Shown piece by piece: positions 33,581 to 44,589 of a stretch of 64,000 bases of DNA. The notes below the pieces were generated by a model. That model ran no database searches and was not told where the DNA came from. It worked only from the letters and a program-made list of their open reading frames with translations. Location: positions 250,553 to 314,552 of the forward strand of contig NW_019775531.1 in NCBI RefSeq assembly GCF_001039355.2, read 5' to 3'. Position numbers and translations under genes: made by a program. This DNA comes from Lingula anatina. Taxonomy: Eukaryota > Brachiopoda > Lingulata > Lingulida > Lingulidae. Position 1 is the stretch's first letter. Each line of letters begins with the position of its first letter.

Positions 33581-34140
33581 TGCTAAGGGTAGTCTCTATG
33601 AGAACTTTTTTTAACATACGTAAGGGAGAACTCACTTTCAGAGGCCTTTATTATGATTTAAATGGTGTTTTATAATCTTTTGCCGTTATTCTTTCGCATT
33701 TTGATCACTTCAGCAGTCAAAGAGAAAAGCGGATTTGTGACACGCTGAACAATTATCCAAGAACTAGCTTCACCAAAAAGGATGTAAAAACTGAAGGAAA
33801 TAGATTAATAAATACGCGTAACGACACTAGACTGCTTCTTATAATTGTTATGATCTAACATCTTATTTCAAAAGACTACAAGGTACATGCATTCATTAAT
33901 TACACAAATGTCCTTTTAAAGATCATCATTTCAATTGAATTATCATACAAATATAAGTATCTACAGTAAGTGATTATGTAAATTTTGTAGAGGACATAGT
34001 TTTAAGATAACTGGAAATATGCTCGAGCGAAATAGCAAACTCTTCAAAATTACTTTAAAAGAGTTTGTACTTATTAATCAGACATACGACCCCTATTTGC
34101 TTATTTCACAAAGGTAAGTGTATTTTTTGGAATAGTTCTG

Positions 34141-35355
34141 TTATTTGTCAGTATTGCCTTCATGCAAATTCATGTCCCCGTTACTCGAACCACAGTGAGA
34201 TGGATGAGTGGTCACAGACGCTAAAGTGAAACTGCTACCTTGGATTTCGTCAGTGGACTTCGAAGAAGGACCCGCAAAAGGGCTGCTTTGGCGCGCCTTT
34301 CCCTCTTTGCCAGGAGCGTATCTGTTGCAGCAGAAAATGGCACCAAACTCACGTCGGAGCATCCCAGAACCGATGACATAAACAAAAAAGTTGCATGTGT
34401 GATCGACGCCGCTGACCAATTTAAATATATTGCCCAAAACGAAATGCAGCTCACTGATATCCTCTGACGACAGATAGTGCACCATGAACTCCGTGACCAA
34501 ATAAGGCGTTTCCAAGACGACGAACAGCATCCCGTTGACGACCAGGGTCACAGTCAGCGCCGTCTCCTGCTGGGACAAATGAAGACCGCTGCGGCACCTC
34601 TGGTCCCGCTCCTTCAAACCCATCTTTTTCATCTCTGACCAGTGAGCACGCAGCTTGACCACCGTGATACAGTTGATGACGATGACCAAAAACACCGGAG
34701 GCGTTTCTATCAGTATACGCACGAGGTTCTGATACAGCGGCCCTATGGTATCGGTTTGCAATGTCCAGCAGATCCACGTAGTGTTATCCAACGGGATTTG
34801 ATGGTCAAAAACAAAGCGGGCAATATTGGGTAGCGCGGACCAACACACAAACACGATAACGACGATCCTGGCAAGTTTCACCGTCAAAAGCGTCTTGGCT
34901 CTGAAAGGGAAAACTACCCGCGTCATTCTTTCCAGTGAGATACAGAAAATAGTCCAGTGAGCGAGTCCCGTGGCAAAATGACCGAGAAAATTGGTAATGG
35001 TGCAGTAGATGTCCCCCCAAGACATCGGGATCATATCTGCCCATTCCAAATGCCAACGTAATATATCCAAGCAAAAAATAAAATCTGCAATGGCCAATGC
35101 TGACAGGTATACGGAGACTGTAAGCTTTCTGACCTCTTTTCTCAGAGTGACCAGAAGAAGGATTAATAGATTGCAGCACAAACCGATGACGGACACTGGG
35201 AGCATACCCAAACGCGCCCCAGCAATTAATACCTCTGTAGTCGTCACAATTGTCCCATTTTTTGCCGAGCCTTGGTCATTCACAGGGATGGCAATGTCCA
35301 AGGAATCGTTCCGTGCATCATTACTGGTCATGAGGGTTACATTCTCCAGAGTCAT
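34141..35355 (-). CDS. Orphan rhodopsin-class GPCR, intronless, copy A
   Basis: 404 residues with seven membrane segments: about 49-71, 79-101, 117-139, 160-181, 210-233, 264-288 and 305-328. N-glycosylation sites (NVT at 5, NGT at 33) are at the start. Cys118 and Cys196 can form the usual loop disulfide. The DRY motif is ERM (142-144). TM2 has LALIAD-type ALAIADF with Asp91. TM6 has ETPY instead of CWxPY. TM7 has NFFVY instead of NPxxY. FCC (341-343) after TM7 is a likely palmitoylation site, followed by a Ser-rich tail. The class A fold is certain; a peptide ligand is plausible but not shown. A paralogue is at 41484-42698, with about 35 of 404 residues different by my count, mostly in the N- and C-terminal tails. 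Confidence 0.9.
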   Translation of the reverse strand: MTLENVTLMTSNDARNDSLDIAIPVNDQGSAKNGTIVTTTEVLIAGARLGMLPVSVIGLCCNLLILLLVTLRKEVRKLTVSVYLSALAIADFIFCLDILRWHLEWADMIPMSWGDIYCTITNFLGHFATGLAHWTIFCISLERMTRVVFPFRAKTLLTVKLARIVVIVFVCWSALPNIARFVFDHQIPLDNTTWICWTLQTDTIGPLYQNLVRILIETPPVFLVIVINCITVVKLRAHWSEMKKMGLKERDQRCRSGLHLSQQETALTVTLVVNGMLFVVLETPYLVTEFMVHYLSSEDISELHFVLGNIFKLVSGVDHTCNFFVYVIGSGMLRREFGAIFCCNRYAPGKEGKARQSSPFAGPSSKSTDEIQGSSFTLASVTTHPSHCGSSNGDMNLHEGNTDK

Positions 35356-35660
35356 ATTTTCAAGTTTTTTTATTTTTGTTATTTTGTTTGATCGTCAAAT
35401 CCGTGTCTGGCACATAGCTTTCTTGTACAAGGGGTCCTGATGCTCCCTGGTTTTTGTTGATTTAAAAAATTGCATACCACAAAGCTCAATATTTGAGCTC
35501 AATTTCATTCCGTCTGGAGATGAGCCTTCAAAAGTTTTCTGTATCCAGTACTGTATGGTAGTTTACAGGGAAATCATTACGTCAGCGTAGATAAGGCTGC
35601 CAGGTGATGTGTTACATTGTCAACGAGCGGCGTATGTTTCAGAAAAAAAAGCCCAAGTGA

Positions 35661-35670
35661 TATTTATATA
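35661..35670 (-). promoter_or_regulatory. Candidate TATA box of GPCR copy A
   Basis: The minus strand reads TATATAAATA about 306 bases upstream of the start codon. The surrounding bases (TGATATTTATATAATGACGG on plus) are identical in copy B, while nearby DNA has diverged. A 5' UTR of about 280 bases is implied. Confidence 0.35.
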
Positions 35671-36485
35671 ATGACGGCAGATTTGAAAGCAAGGACGAGG
35701 ATTGCATGCCAATCCTACAGATGGATTTCTCTATAAGTTATGAAACTAATTGGATTTTCTTAAAGGTACTGCAGGCGAATTTTACAAAAATAACGTATAA
35801 GTTTTTTGTCACTGACAGTCCATAGTATGGTCAGCTGGTGACATCAAAACTTTGCTTACTATGTATTTTAGGGGTTATAGTGAAAACAACATCAAACTTT
35901 GACATCACGCGGAAACTTTTAATGGAGATTGATGATGGTGGTGATTTTTGGTCTGGATTGAACAGAAATGCAATGATATTATCTGGAAAACGAGTTTTGA
36001 TACATAGAAAATAGGAAATAGACGGATGGATGAAGAGCAGTTATTGTCGACCATTCAAGAAAAAAGGTTTGGCTGTGATGCTGTTTTCTGAACGTACCAC
36101 CTTCAGTTTCACTAACTCTTACCACAAAGATGAAAAGGAATGGATTGATTGTTTTGGTTGAATGTTAAACCTCAGTTGTTTGCTAATAGTGTTTTAAATA
36201 ATTTAGGCCTACGTCTATCTACTCTTGACACGCATCAATTCTACAACTCACATTACACGAAAATGATGTTAGTGGGAACATGTCTGAATAATTGAACAGC
36301 TAACGGTACACTGAATATGAAAAGCATAATTCATCAATGCCTTTACTATACATTTTGGTTAATTGTAAAGGCGGTAAAACATGTATCACTTTACATGTAA
36401 ATATATATATAGCTTACAACTGACGGGAAATTAGCACTTGCCATGGAAATACAGCCTGCTTTACAGCCGGTGTACCAGTGTGGAG

Positions 36486-36514
36486 TGTGTGTGTGTGTGT
36501 GTNGGGGGGGGGAG
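36486..36514. repeat. (GT)n and poly-G with assembly gap
   Basis: A GT run, an 'n' at 36503, then a run of G. It is absent from copy B. Confidence 0.85.
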
Positions 36515-36725
36515 GGGGACGCAATCAGCTCGTGAGAAGTTCTAATGCAGATCTGGTGGATGGTGACGGAGCCCTTCGAAATGATCGGAAATTACTATGG
36601 CGGACTCATCTTACACACTTCCCAAAGGGGGATAGGCATACGCTGAAGCCAAATACTAGTACTGAGGCTTAGCTGCTTTTCCTCCATGAAGTTGACATGG
36701 GGACACCACGTTCTTGATACCCATG

Positions 36726-36897
36726 CTGGGGTAGCGCTAACACTCGCCAATTTAGCCATATGCTAAAACTGGCCTTAATTGTCTAAAGAAAACAGGCTTG
36801 ATATGACTTGTTTTAGTCAAATTATAACTATTTTGATAACAAATTGACAAAAAAGTGGTGATTTGGCTAAGCGAAAAAAATTGCTAGCGCACCCCAG
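36726..36897. mobile_element. Inverted-repeat element CTGGGGTAGCGCTA inserted in copy A only
   Basis: 172 bases. Ends CTGGGGTAGCGCTA and TAGCGCACCCCAG are inverted, as are CGCCAATTTAGCCA and TGGCTAAGCG. In copy B the corresponding DNA reads GATACCCATGGCAACATC without it, so it moved in after the duplication. Confidence 0.8.
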
Positions 36898-36962
36898 CGT
36901 TGCCATGCCATCTTTCAGGGCTCACTCGATAAAGTATGATATATAATAGATCCGCGGATCAA

Positions 36963-36966
<4 letters not shown>

Positions 36967-37017
<51 letters not shown>
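36967..37017. repeat. (AAT)n microsatellite at the end of copy A
   Basis: About 17 AAT units. To its right, 37018-37200 reads on the minus strand into GTGCTCAATAAATT before the repeat, which would fit a retroposon 3' end with an (ATT)n tail. Confidence 0.8.
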
Positions 37018-37196
37018 TTATTGAGCACAGAAATGATTTTACATTTACATTTAGATAATGTGTATAAATGCTGAAGGTTTGGACCCAATAAGGGGGGCTT
37101 TAGAGTTGGAACTGAAGATGTGAGTTTGTGGTAATATTCCCTTTCCCATGCATCAGCGACAAGTGAAATATTAGAAGAACCTGGGTAGGGAGGTAC

Positions 37197-38304
37197 ATGG
37201 ACCCCTACATAATGGCGAGCTCGACCAGGGTCACTGCGGGGGAGAAATATAGTTATGGATCCAACTTTGAAGATGAGTATGGGTATGAAGAGGATGACTG
37301 GGATTATGAAAAGGACTATAATTTTGACGGCAGACTTGTACAATGCCTATCTAAGCTGGCCGACTTGTTACAGAGACAATATTGCTGTTTGGAGCAACAA
37401 AAATGACATTATTGCAGAATCTGTAATGAAACCAGAACAAGTAATTAAAGAAAGAAACCAAGGCAAAGTAGATGAATTATTAGAAATGGAGAAGGGAACT
37501 AATGACGAGACACTGACTACGGCTAATGATGATGAATGTATGAATCAGATGAAGTTTGTAAACGACCATGATGTAACGGTAGGTGAGGAAAATGATGGGA
37601 ATGAACTCAGCAAGGACATTATGATTGTAAATGATCAAGAGGTAGAAAAGAGAACTGATTTCAAGAAAGGGGAGAAACGTGAAGGGTATGTCGAGAAAGA
37701 TTATGAACAAGAGCTAGTGATGGAAACTGATAGTGATGATGATGATGACAACGGATTAATCGGAAGTGAGAGTAGAATCGGTGAACTGAAATATGATGAG
37801 AAACTTCCCAGCAGGCATAGTGACGTTGGATCAACGTTGAAAACAGGTTGATATTGCCGTTGATCTACCTAAATTTTACGTGAAATCAACGTTGGTCCAG
37901 CCACGTCAAAACACCGTCATAATGTGACGTTGACTCAACGTTGTATTTTGGTCATTGACTCAACGTTGTTGTTTGGTCGTCGTGATGCAAGACATGGATT
38001 GTAATTTAAAATATTAATTATTGAAAACGTGATACTTTGTTTATCAATACTGTAGCTAACTTTATCAAAATAATAAAAAAGTTTTTAAAGTAAAAGTGAC
38101 AGTTGTTTTGTGTCTTTAGTGAACTAGTGAATTTTCTTAACTTGTGATTCAGAAATACATTTCAATAAACTTCCTTGCAAGGTCAGCTAACACTAGGATG
38201 AATACTAAAACTAGGATGGACACTAGGATGAATACTAACACTAGGATGAATAAGTTGACAGTCCTCAGTACCCTGTTATAGGTTGATATTACTGTGTGAC
38301 TTTG

Positions 38305-38364
<60 letters not shown>

Positions 38365-39236
38365 TTTATAACTAAACCTTGGAAATCCTAACTTAAAGGC
38401 CATACATATATACCCTGCATAAATTTAACCATCAAACATGTCCTACTGCTAAACACATCCAGGCTTAAAGGGTGTACCATGCTTAGGTGCAACACATGCT
38501 TAGGAGCTAATTGCGTTGAAAAAATCAGACAAAGCAGGCACTTGAATGTTTTTACAGTGTACGTTATAATTGTGTACCTGTGTTTTGTACCAAAAATAAA
38601 AACATTTCAGGTCATTTTAATGTCTTTTCATGCAAGAATGTTGTCTAACAACTGGGGTTGATACAATGTTGTTATCTGGCGTTGATCCAACTTTCAAATC
38701 CAACGTTTATCCAATGTCTTATCAACGTTATGGTTCAACGTTGTTTCAACGTTAAAACAACATAATTTTCCAGCTGGGTTGATGTAGTTAAAAAGGCTTT
38801 AACAGATGATGTAAAGAATACTGATGAAGGACTTCATGATGATGACCTGAATGAGGAGAAACATGGTGTAGTTGAAAGGGATGTAAGAGATTATGTAAAG
38901 AATGCTGACGAAGGACTTGAAGGTGAACCAATGGAAATTTCTTATCTTAAAGATACCAACAGAGACAAATTAACTGAAGTAGAGATAAAACAAATTGCAA
39001 GTGAGGAGGAACCTAAAGTTGTGGAATATGAATACAAACAAGGTTCAGACACGGAAAATGTTTGTGAAAACACAAAGGAATGGACAGGTGTAAAATGGGA
39101 ACTTCACAGAGATAACAAAAAGGTGAAAAGAAATATAAATATCAATTGTTATTTTTCTCCAAGGTGGTTCGTGACAGTGAGTGCTATATTTGAGAATATG
39201 AACTGGTTGTATCAACATATTCGAAATTGTCAATAA
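37197..39236 (+). pseudogene. Acidic, Lys/Glu/Asp-rich ORF split by a 972-bp element
   Basis: The left part (37255-37806) and the right part (38781-39236) join in frame at a TT when the element at 37807-38778 is left out, giving one frame of about 335 codons. It is rich in Asp, Glu and Lys (e.g. METDSDDDDDNG) and has no domain I recognise. DYVKNADEGL resembles DDVKNTDEGL, so an internal repeat exists. A second acidic frame (37197-37406, DEYGYEEDDWDYEKDYNF) overlaps the start in another frame, so a frameshift near 37400 is possible. The last 30 codons (FVTVS.IFENMNWL) are also in the left edge of copy A at 29310-29345, followed in both by AATAAA. It could be a broken host gene or the remains of a transposon protein. 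Confidence 0.4.
37807..38778. mobile_element. Inverted-repeat element with CCCAGC..GCTGGG ends and CAACGTTGA repeats
   Basis: 972 bases, flanked by TT on both sides. Both ends are packed with variants of GTTGATCCAACGTT. The interior has a (TA)n run at 38308-38360. The type, with CCCAGC..GCTGGG ends and repeated CAACGTTGA words, is familiar from many animal genomes. There is no coding capacity. It interrupts the acidic ORF. Confidence 0.8.
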
Positions 39237-40810
39237 TATTTGGTTGGTTTATTACTTCAAATAAAGCAATGTTGTCTCCCCTCATCTGTTCCCGTGCGTA
39301 GTTTTATCATCAACCAGCAAAGAAATTTTAAAATAAAGAGCGTTTTCGAACACAACTGTTGCAACTCGAAAATGCTCGCTAGGCGCAACTAGCACAATTT
39401 GAACAGACAGCAATTTCTTAAAACCACAAATACCCCTCCCTCCCTCCCTCCCGTAGCATATTTGAAATGCCATGTGTTTAAAACTAAACCACACCAAAAA
39501 TTTAAAAAAAAAAAAAAAAAAACAAACACGGTTGATGGTGGGAACTTGTAATAGGACCAACAGCCTTCCTTTGACTCATTGATGCACATTATCTTTTTCT
39601 GTCTAGTGCTATTTTTCTCCTCCTTTTTTCGATCCTCATGAATCTCCATTTAAGCAAGTGAATATCATCAAATGGGCATCATATTTTATAAATGTGCAAC
39701 ACCCTCTTACAACATGTTAGCTTTATAAACACTATAATAACATGTTCGTAAAAGGGTTCCTTTGTGATAAAAACGTTTTAATTACACTTTACAACATTTT
39801 CAAAAAAAAAAAAAAAAAAAAAAAAAAAGCACTTACCACCAAATGGTACATGTATCTCTAAAGCAAAGCAACGAGTCCCTGTGCGAATTAACAAATTAAG
39901 AACAGAAAGACAGCAATTTAATGTTACTGTTTTTCTCTGACGTCAAGTCCGTGTTTGATACAACTGCCAGGTCAAGCTGACGGGGACGCTTTTCTGGCAC
40001 TTCAGGTGGGCAAGCCGTAAACTCATTTTTCTCCACTCTACAATTTTAATTTTGGTTTAAGTATTTCAAACACCGTGTGTGTGTCAAGGTTGTCAACGTA
40101 CTGCACATACGTTTTCGTAAAATTTTGATTTCAAAAACCAATACCTTTTCAATTTTATTACAAAAAAGATATATATTTATAATACATGTGTACAGGTGCA
40201 GGGTCTATGTATGTTCTACAACTTGTCGGGCAAACCTTCTGTATCACTGTATAATTGCCAAACTCTAATTTGACTTTTTAACATATTCTGAGTGAAGATA
40301 TTGTTTATTGGAATGTGTCTGTTCATGTTAAAATGGAGCAATGTTTATGGCATACTTCAAGTCCGTATAATAAACCGGTTTGCTATTTTTCATTCATTTC
40401 ACAATTTTCAAATTTGATGTTCTTTCAAATCTAAGTATTTAGAAAATTTTAAAAAATCTAGATTTTTAAACGTTAACGTTTATTTAATATTAGTCACTAT
40501 GATATAACGTTTTCATATCGTACATAAGAGCGAACGTTACTTTCGGGAGCTTGTGACATGATATAAATGGTTTTTTATATATAATCTTTTGTCGTTACTT
40601 TTTGCTCACTTTGATCACTTAAGGGGTTTACGAGAGAAGCGGAGGTGTACCACGCAATAAAATGATTCACGAACTACCCTCGCAAAAAAGATGAAAAACT
40701 AAGGATATAAACAGATAGATTAATTAATACGTGTAACTTGAAGAAATTCACCCGGGAGTCAACAGCACTGTGATTATTGTTTATCGAAAGTTAGCAGTTA
40801 GCAAAGTTAG

Positions 40811-41052
40811 GCAGATCCAGGATTATTTGAAGGGGGGTCCGCGGATGCGAAGCCGACACCCCCCCCCTCTTGGCGTGGGACTCGGGGCCCACCGAAAGGC
40901 TGCGAAAAATTGGTATTTTAAAGGGCGGACGGTGCCATTTGGTACGGTTGAGAATTACTATTCAGCTAGTCAAAATTCTAATAATCTGATGTGATTTTTT
41001 CATAAATCGAAGAGGTGGGTCAGGACCCCCTGACACTCCCTAGATTCGCCAA
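40811..41052. mobile_element. GC-rich element, family GGATTATTTGAAGGGGGGTC (copy 1)
   Basis: Shares with 48756-49062 the start GGATTATTTGAAGGGGGGTC, the middle TTGGTATTTTARAGGGCG and the end TCAGGACCCC..GCGCCA. Absent from copy A, so it inserted after the duplication. Confidence 0.75.
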
Positions 41053-41483
41053 TAACACTGAATAGGCTATTCAAGTAATGTGAGTAACATCATTTAGACA
41101 TTCGGTGGTTGGGCGTTTATGGTATGAAAAAAAAGATAAAAGAAAATATTGCAAAAACAAATGATATAATTGTTATGATCTAACATCTTATTTCAATAGA
41201 CTACATGCATTTATTAATTACGCAAATGTCCTTTGAAAGGACATTATTTCAACTGAATAACCATACAAATATAAATATATATAAGTATATATAGTAAGTG
41301 ATTATGTAAATTTTTGTAGAGGACATATCCCGGTAGTTTCAAGATCACTGGAAAATATGCTAGGGCGAAATAGCAAACTCTGCAAAATTACTTTTAAAGA
41401 GTTTGTGCTTATTAAACAGACAACCACATGAGTCCTATTTGCTTATTTCACAAAGTTAAGTGTATTTGTTTTAAACAGATCTG

Positions 41484-42698
41484 TTATTTGTCTGTATTGC
41501 CTTCAGGCAAAGTAATGTCCACGATACTCGAGCCACAGTGAGGCGGCTGAGTGGTAACAGACGCTAAAGTAAAACTGGTACCTTGACTTTCGTTAGTGGA
41601 CTTTGAAGATGGACCCGCCAGAGGGCTGTTTTGACGTGTTTTCCCCTCTTCGCCAGGAGCGTTTCTGCTGCAGCAGAAAATGGCACCAAACTCACGTCGG
41701 AGCATCCCAGAACCGATGACATAAACAAAAAAGTTGCAGGTGTGATCGACGCCGCTGACCAATTTAAATGCATTCGCCAAAACCATATGCAGCGCGCTGA
41801 TTTCCTCTGACGACAAGTAGTGCATCACGAACTCCGTGACCAAATAAGGCGTTTCCAAGACGACGAACAGCGTCCCGTTAACGACCAAGGTCACAGTCAG
41901 TGCCGTCTCCTGCTGGGACAAATGAAGACCGCTGCGGCACCTCTGATTCCGCTCCTTCAAACCCATCTTTTTCATCGCTGACCAGTGGGCACGCAGCTTG
42001 ACCACCGTGATACAGTTGATGACGATGACCAAAAACACCGGAGGCGTTTCTATCAGTATACGCACGAGGTTCTGATACAGCGGCCCTATGGTATCGGTTT
42101 GCAATGTCCAGCAAATCCACGTTGTGTTATCCAACGGGATTTGATGGTCAAAAACAAATCGGGCAATATTGGGTAACGCGGACCAACACACAAACACGAC
42201 AACGACGATCCTGGCAAGTTTCACCGTCAAAAGCGTCTTGGCTTTGAAAGGGAAAACCACCCGGGTCATCCTTTCCAGTGAGATACAAAAAATAGTCCAG
42301 TGAGCGAGTCCAGTTGCAAAATGACCGAGGAAATTGGTAATGGTGCAGTAGATGTCTCCCCAAGACATTGGGATCATATCTGCCCATTCCAAATGCCAAC
42401 GTAATATATCCAAGCAAAAAATAAAATCTGCAATGGCCAGTGCGGACAGGTAGACGGAGACTGTAAGCTTCCTGACCTCTTTTCTCAGAGTGACCAGGAG
42501 AAGGATTAATAAATTGCAGCACAAACCGATGACGGACACTGGGAGCATACCCAAACGCGCTCCAGCAATTAATACCTCTGTGGTCGTCAGAACTGTTCCA
42601 TTGTTTGCCGAGCCTTGGCCATTCACGGAGATGGAAATGTCTGTGGAATCATTCCGTGCATCATTACTGGTCATGAGGGTGACATTCTCTAGAGTCAT
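41484..42698 (-). CDS. Orphan rhodopsin-class GPCR, intronless, copy B
   Basis: 404 residues, collinear with the receptor at 34141-35355 without a single gap. All special features are shared: ERM for DRY, ETPY in TM6, NFFVY in TM7, Cys118/Cys196 and FCC after TM7. Differences cluster in the extracellular N-terminus (residues 19-36), around TM6 to TM7 (residues 275-310, e.g. SALHMVLANAF for SELHFVLGNIF) and in the tail after residue 343. Membrane segments 1-5 are almost unchanged. This pattern, with no frame damage, suggests both copies are under constraint and that the ligand-facing loop before TM7 may have shifted. Ligand unknown. Confidence 0.9.
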   Translation of the reverse strand: MTLENVTLMTSNDARNDSTDISISVNGQGSANNGTVLTTTEVLIAGARLGMLPVSVIGLCCNLLILLLVTLRKEVRKLTVSVYLSALAIADFIFCLDILRWHLEWADMIPMSWGDIYCTITNFLGHFATGLAHWTIFCISLERMTRVVFPFKAKTLLTVKLARIVVVVFVCWSALPNIARFVFDHQIPLDNTTWICWTLQTDTIGPLYQNLVRILIETPPVFLVIVINCITVVKLRAHWSAMKKMGLKERNQRCRSGLHLSQQETALTVTLVVNGTLFVVLETPYLVTEFVMHYLSSEEISALHMVLANAFKLVSGVDHTCNFFVYVIGSGMLRREFGAIFCCSRNAPGEEGKTRQNSPLAGPSSKSTNESQGTSFTLASVTTQPPHCGSSIVDITLPEGNTDK

Positions 42699-43009
42699 AT
42701 TTTCGAGTTTTTTTTAATTGTTATTTTGTTTGATCGTCAATTCCGTGTCTGGCACACAGCCTTCTCGTGCAAGGGGTCTTCAAGCTTCTTGCTCTTCGTC
42801 GTTTTTCTAAATTGCATATGAGTTATGACAAAGCACAATATTTAAGCTCAATTTCATTCCGTCTGGGGATGAGCCGGCAAAAGTTTTCTGTATTCAATAC
42901 TGTATGTTAGTATACAGTGAAATCATTACGTCAATGTCTATCGGTCTGTCATGCGTTCTCTTTCATTGTCAACGAGCGGCGTGTGTTTCAGGAAAAAAAG
43001 CCGAAGTGA

Positions 43010-43019
43010 TATTTATATA
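43010..43019 (-). promoter_or_regulatory. Candidate TATA box of GPCR copy B
   Basis: Same TATATAAATA as in copy A, about 312 bases upstream of the start codon. Confidence 0.35.
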
Positions 43020-44119
43020 ATGACGGCAGATTTGAAAGCAAGGACGAGGATTGCATGGTAATTCTACAGATGGATTTCTCTATAAGTTATGAAACTAATT
43101 GGATTTTCTTAAAGGTACTGCAGGCGAACTTTACAAAAATAACGCAAGTTTTTGTCACTGATAGCCCATTGTATGGTCTGCTGGTGACATCAAATTTTCG
43201 CTTACTACGTATAAAAGGGGTTATAGTGAAAACAACATCGAAATTCAACATCACGCGAGAATTTTTTATGGAGATTGATGATGGTGGTGATTTGTTTGGT
43301 CTGGATTGAACAGAACTGTAAAGATATTATCTGGAAAACGTGTTTCGATACATAGAAAATAGGAAATAGACGGATGGATGAAGAATAGTTATTGCGGACC
43401 AAGGAAAAAATAAAAAAGGGTGGCTGTGATGCTGTTTTCTGAAAAAAATACATTTGCACGTTGCGTAATCCCCTCAGGGAATCTATTCAGTATTAAACGG
43501 CAAGCCACCTTCAGCTTCACTAACTCTTACCACAATGATGAAAAGGAATGGATCGATTGTTTTGGTTGGGTGTTAAACCTCAGTTGTTTGCTTATAGTGT
43601 TTTAAATAATTTAGGCCTACGTCTATCTTAGGTTGACACGCATCAATTCTGCAACTCACAATACACGAAAATGATGTTAGTGGGAACATGTCTGAATAAT
43701 TGAACAGCTAACGGTACACTGATTATGAAGAGCATAATTCATCAATGCTTGTACTTTATTGTAAATGCGGTAATATCACTACAAATAAATCTCAAGCTTT
43801 TAAGTGAAAACATGCAAATGTAGCCTGCTTTAAAGAGTGATGATGGAGAAACGTAATCAGCCAGTAAAAAGTTCTAATGCAGATCTGGTGGATGGTGACG
43901 GAGCCCTTCGAAATTATCGGAAATCAATATGGCAGACTCAGTCTTAATCGCTTTTCAAAAGGAAGAATAGGCATACGCTGATGCCAAATACTAGATCTGA
44001 GACCGAGTTGTTTTCCATTCATGAAGTGGACATGGGCACAACACGTTGTTGATACCCATGGCAACATCAATCTTTCAGGGGTCACTTGATAAAGTATGCT
44101 CTATAAAAGCGCATTCACA

Positions 44120-44275
44120 ACAGCAGACGAACAGATCCGCGGATCAAATATGGCTGACCCACTTAAATGCTTGTTGCGTAATCCCCGCAGGCAATCTATT
44201 CAGTATTTAATCGGGAATTAAACGGCAAGCTTTTTAGTTGGTCGCCATATTTGATCCGCGGATCTGTTGGTCCGC
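44120..44275. repeat. Fold-back element with GATCCGCGGATCAAATATGG arms
   Basis: Arms near 44137-44160 and 44245-44270 pair (CAGATCCGCGGATCAAATAT). The loop contains CTATTCAGTATTTAATCGGG. It belongs to the ATATGGC group. Confidence 0.7.
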
Positions 44276-44404
44276 TATTCTGAATACGTTCTAAAATCCA
44301 TTTATCTGCATAGAAAGCGCTGTTGCCTTAGTAGGTGGCCATTATGTGTACTTCAGTCAATAATACCAATTAATAACATACCATTGATAACCTTCATCAA
44401 GTAT

Positions 44405-44588
44405 CTTTGGCCCCATTGAGAATAGGGGACTAACTAGTCCGAGGGTCAAATATGGCCGACCCATTTGAATACTTCCCCACGGGATATCTATTCAGTGTCT
44501 ATAAGGGGATTGGACAGCAAGCTTTGTTGTGGGACGCCATAATTGACTCTCGGACTAGATAGTCCGCTGTTCTGAATGGGGTCTTAAC
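44405..44588. repeat. Fold-back element with AGTCCGAGGGTCAAATATGG arms
   Basis: CCCCATTGAGAATAGGGGAC on the left pairs with the right end near 44570-44585. It lies directly beside the related element at 44120. Confidence 0.7.
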
Positions 44589-44589
44589 A

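Larger units (their letters stand above)
29275..36966. repeat. Segmental duplication, copy A
   Basis: Matches 39135-44152 in the same order and orientation: a 3'-end-like segment with AATAAA (29280-29960), the GPCR and its flanks (33600-36700), and the ATCCGCGGATCAAAT stretch near 36955. Copy A carries about 3 kb not in copy B (about 30660-33600), and a 172-bp element at 36726-36897. The (AAT)n tract at 36967 ends the match. Confidence 0.85.
39135..44152. repeat. Segmental duplication, copy B
   Basis: Counterpart of copy A (29275-36966). It lacks about 3 kb present in A between 30660 and 33600, and carries a private inverted-repeat element at 40811-41052. Both copies keep the GPCR, its candidate TATA box and about 1 kb upstream. 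Confidence 0.85.

Noticed and set aside
32444-33675. Several overlapping frames rich in CKFAANLQET-like text on both strands
   Set aside because: They come from the TTGCAAA array; the repeats leave several frames open by chance.
34221-35440. Other frames inside the GPCR genes (both strands, 62-143 codons)
   Set aside because: They are shadows of the 404-codon receptor frame and recur in both copies only because the receptor does.
37190-37245. tRNA-like stretch (GAGCTCGACCAGGGTCAC)
   Set aside because: No acceptor stem or full cloverleaf could be drawn.
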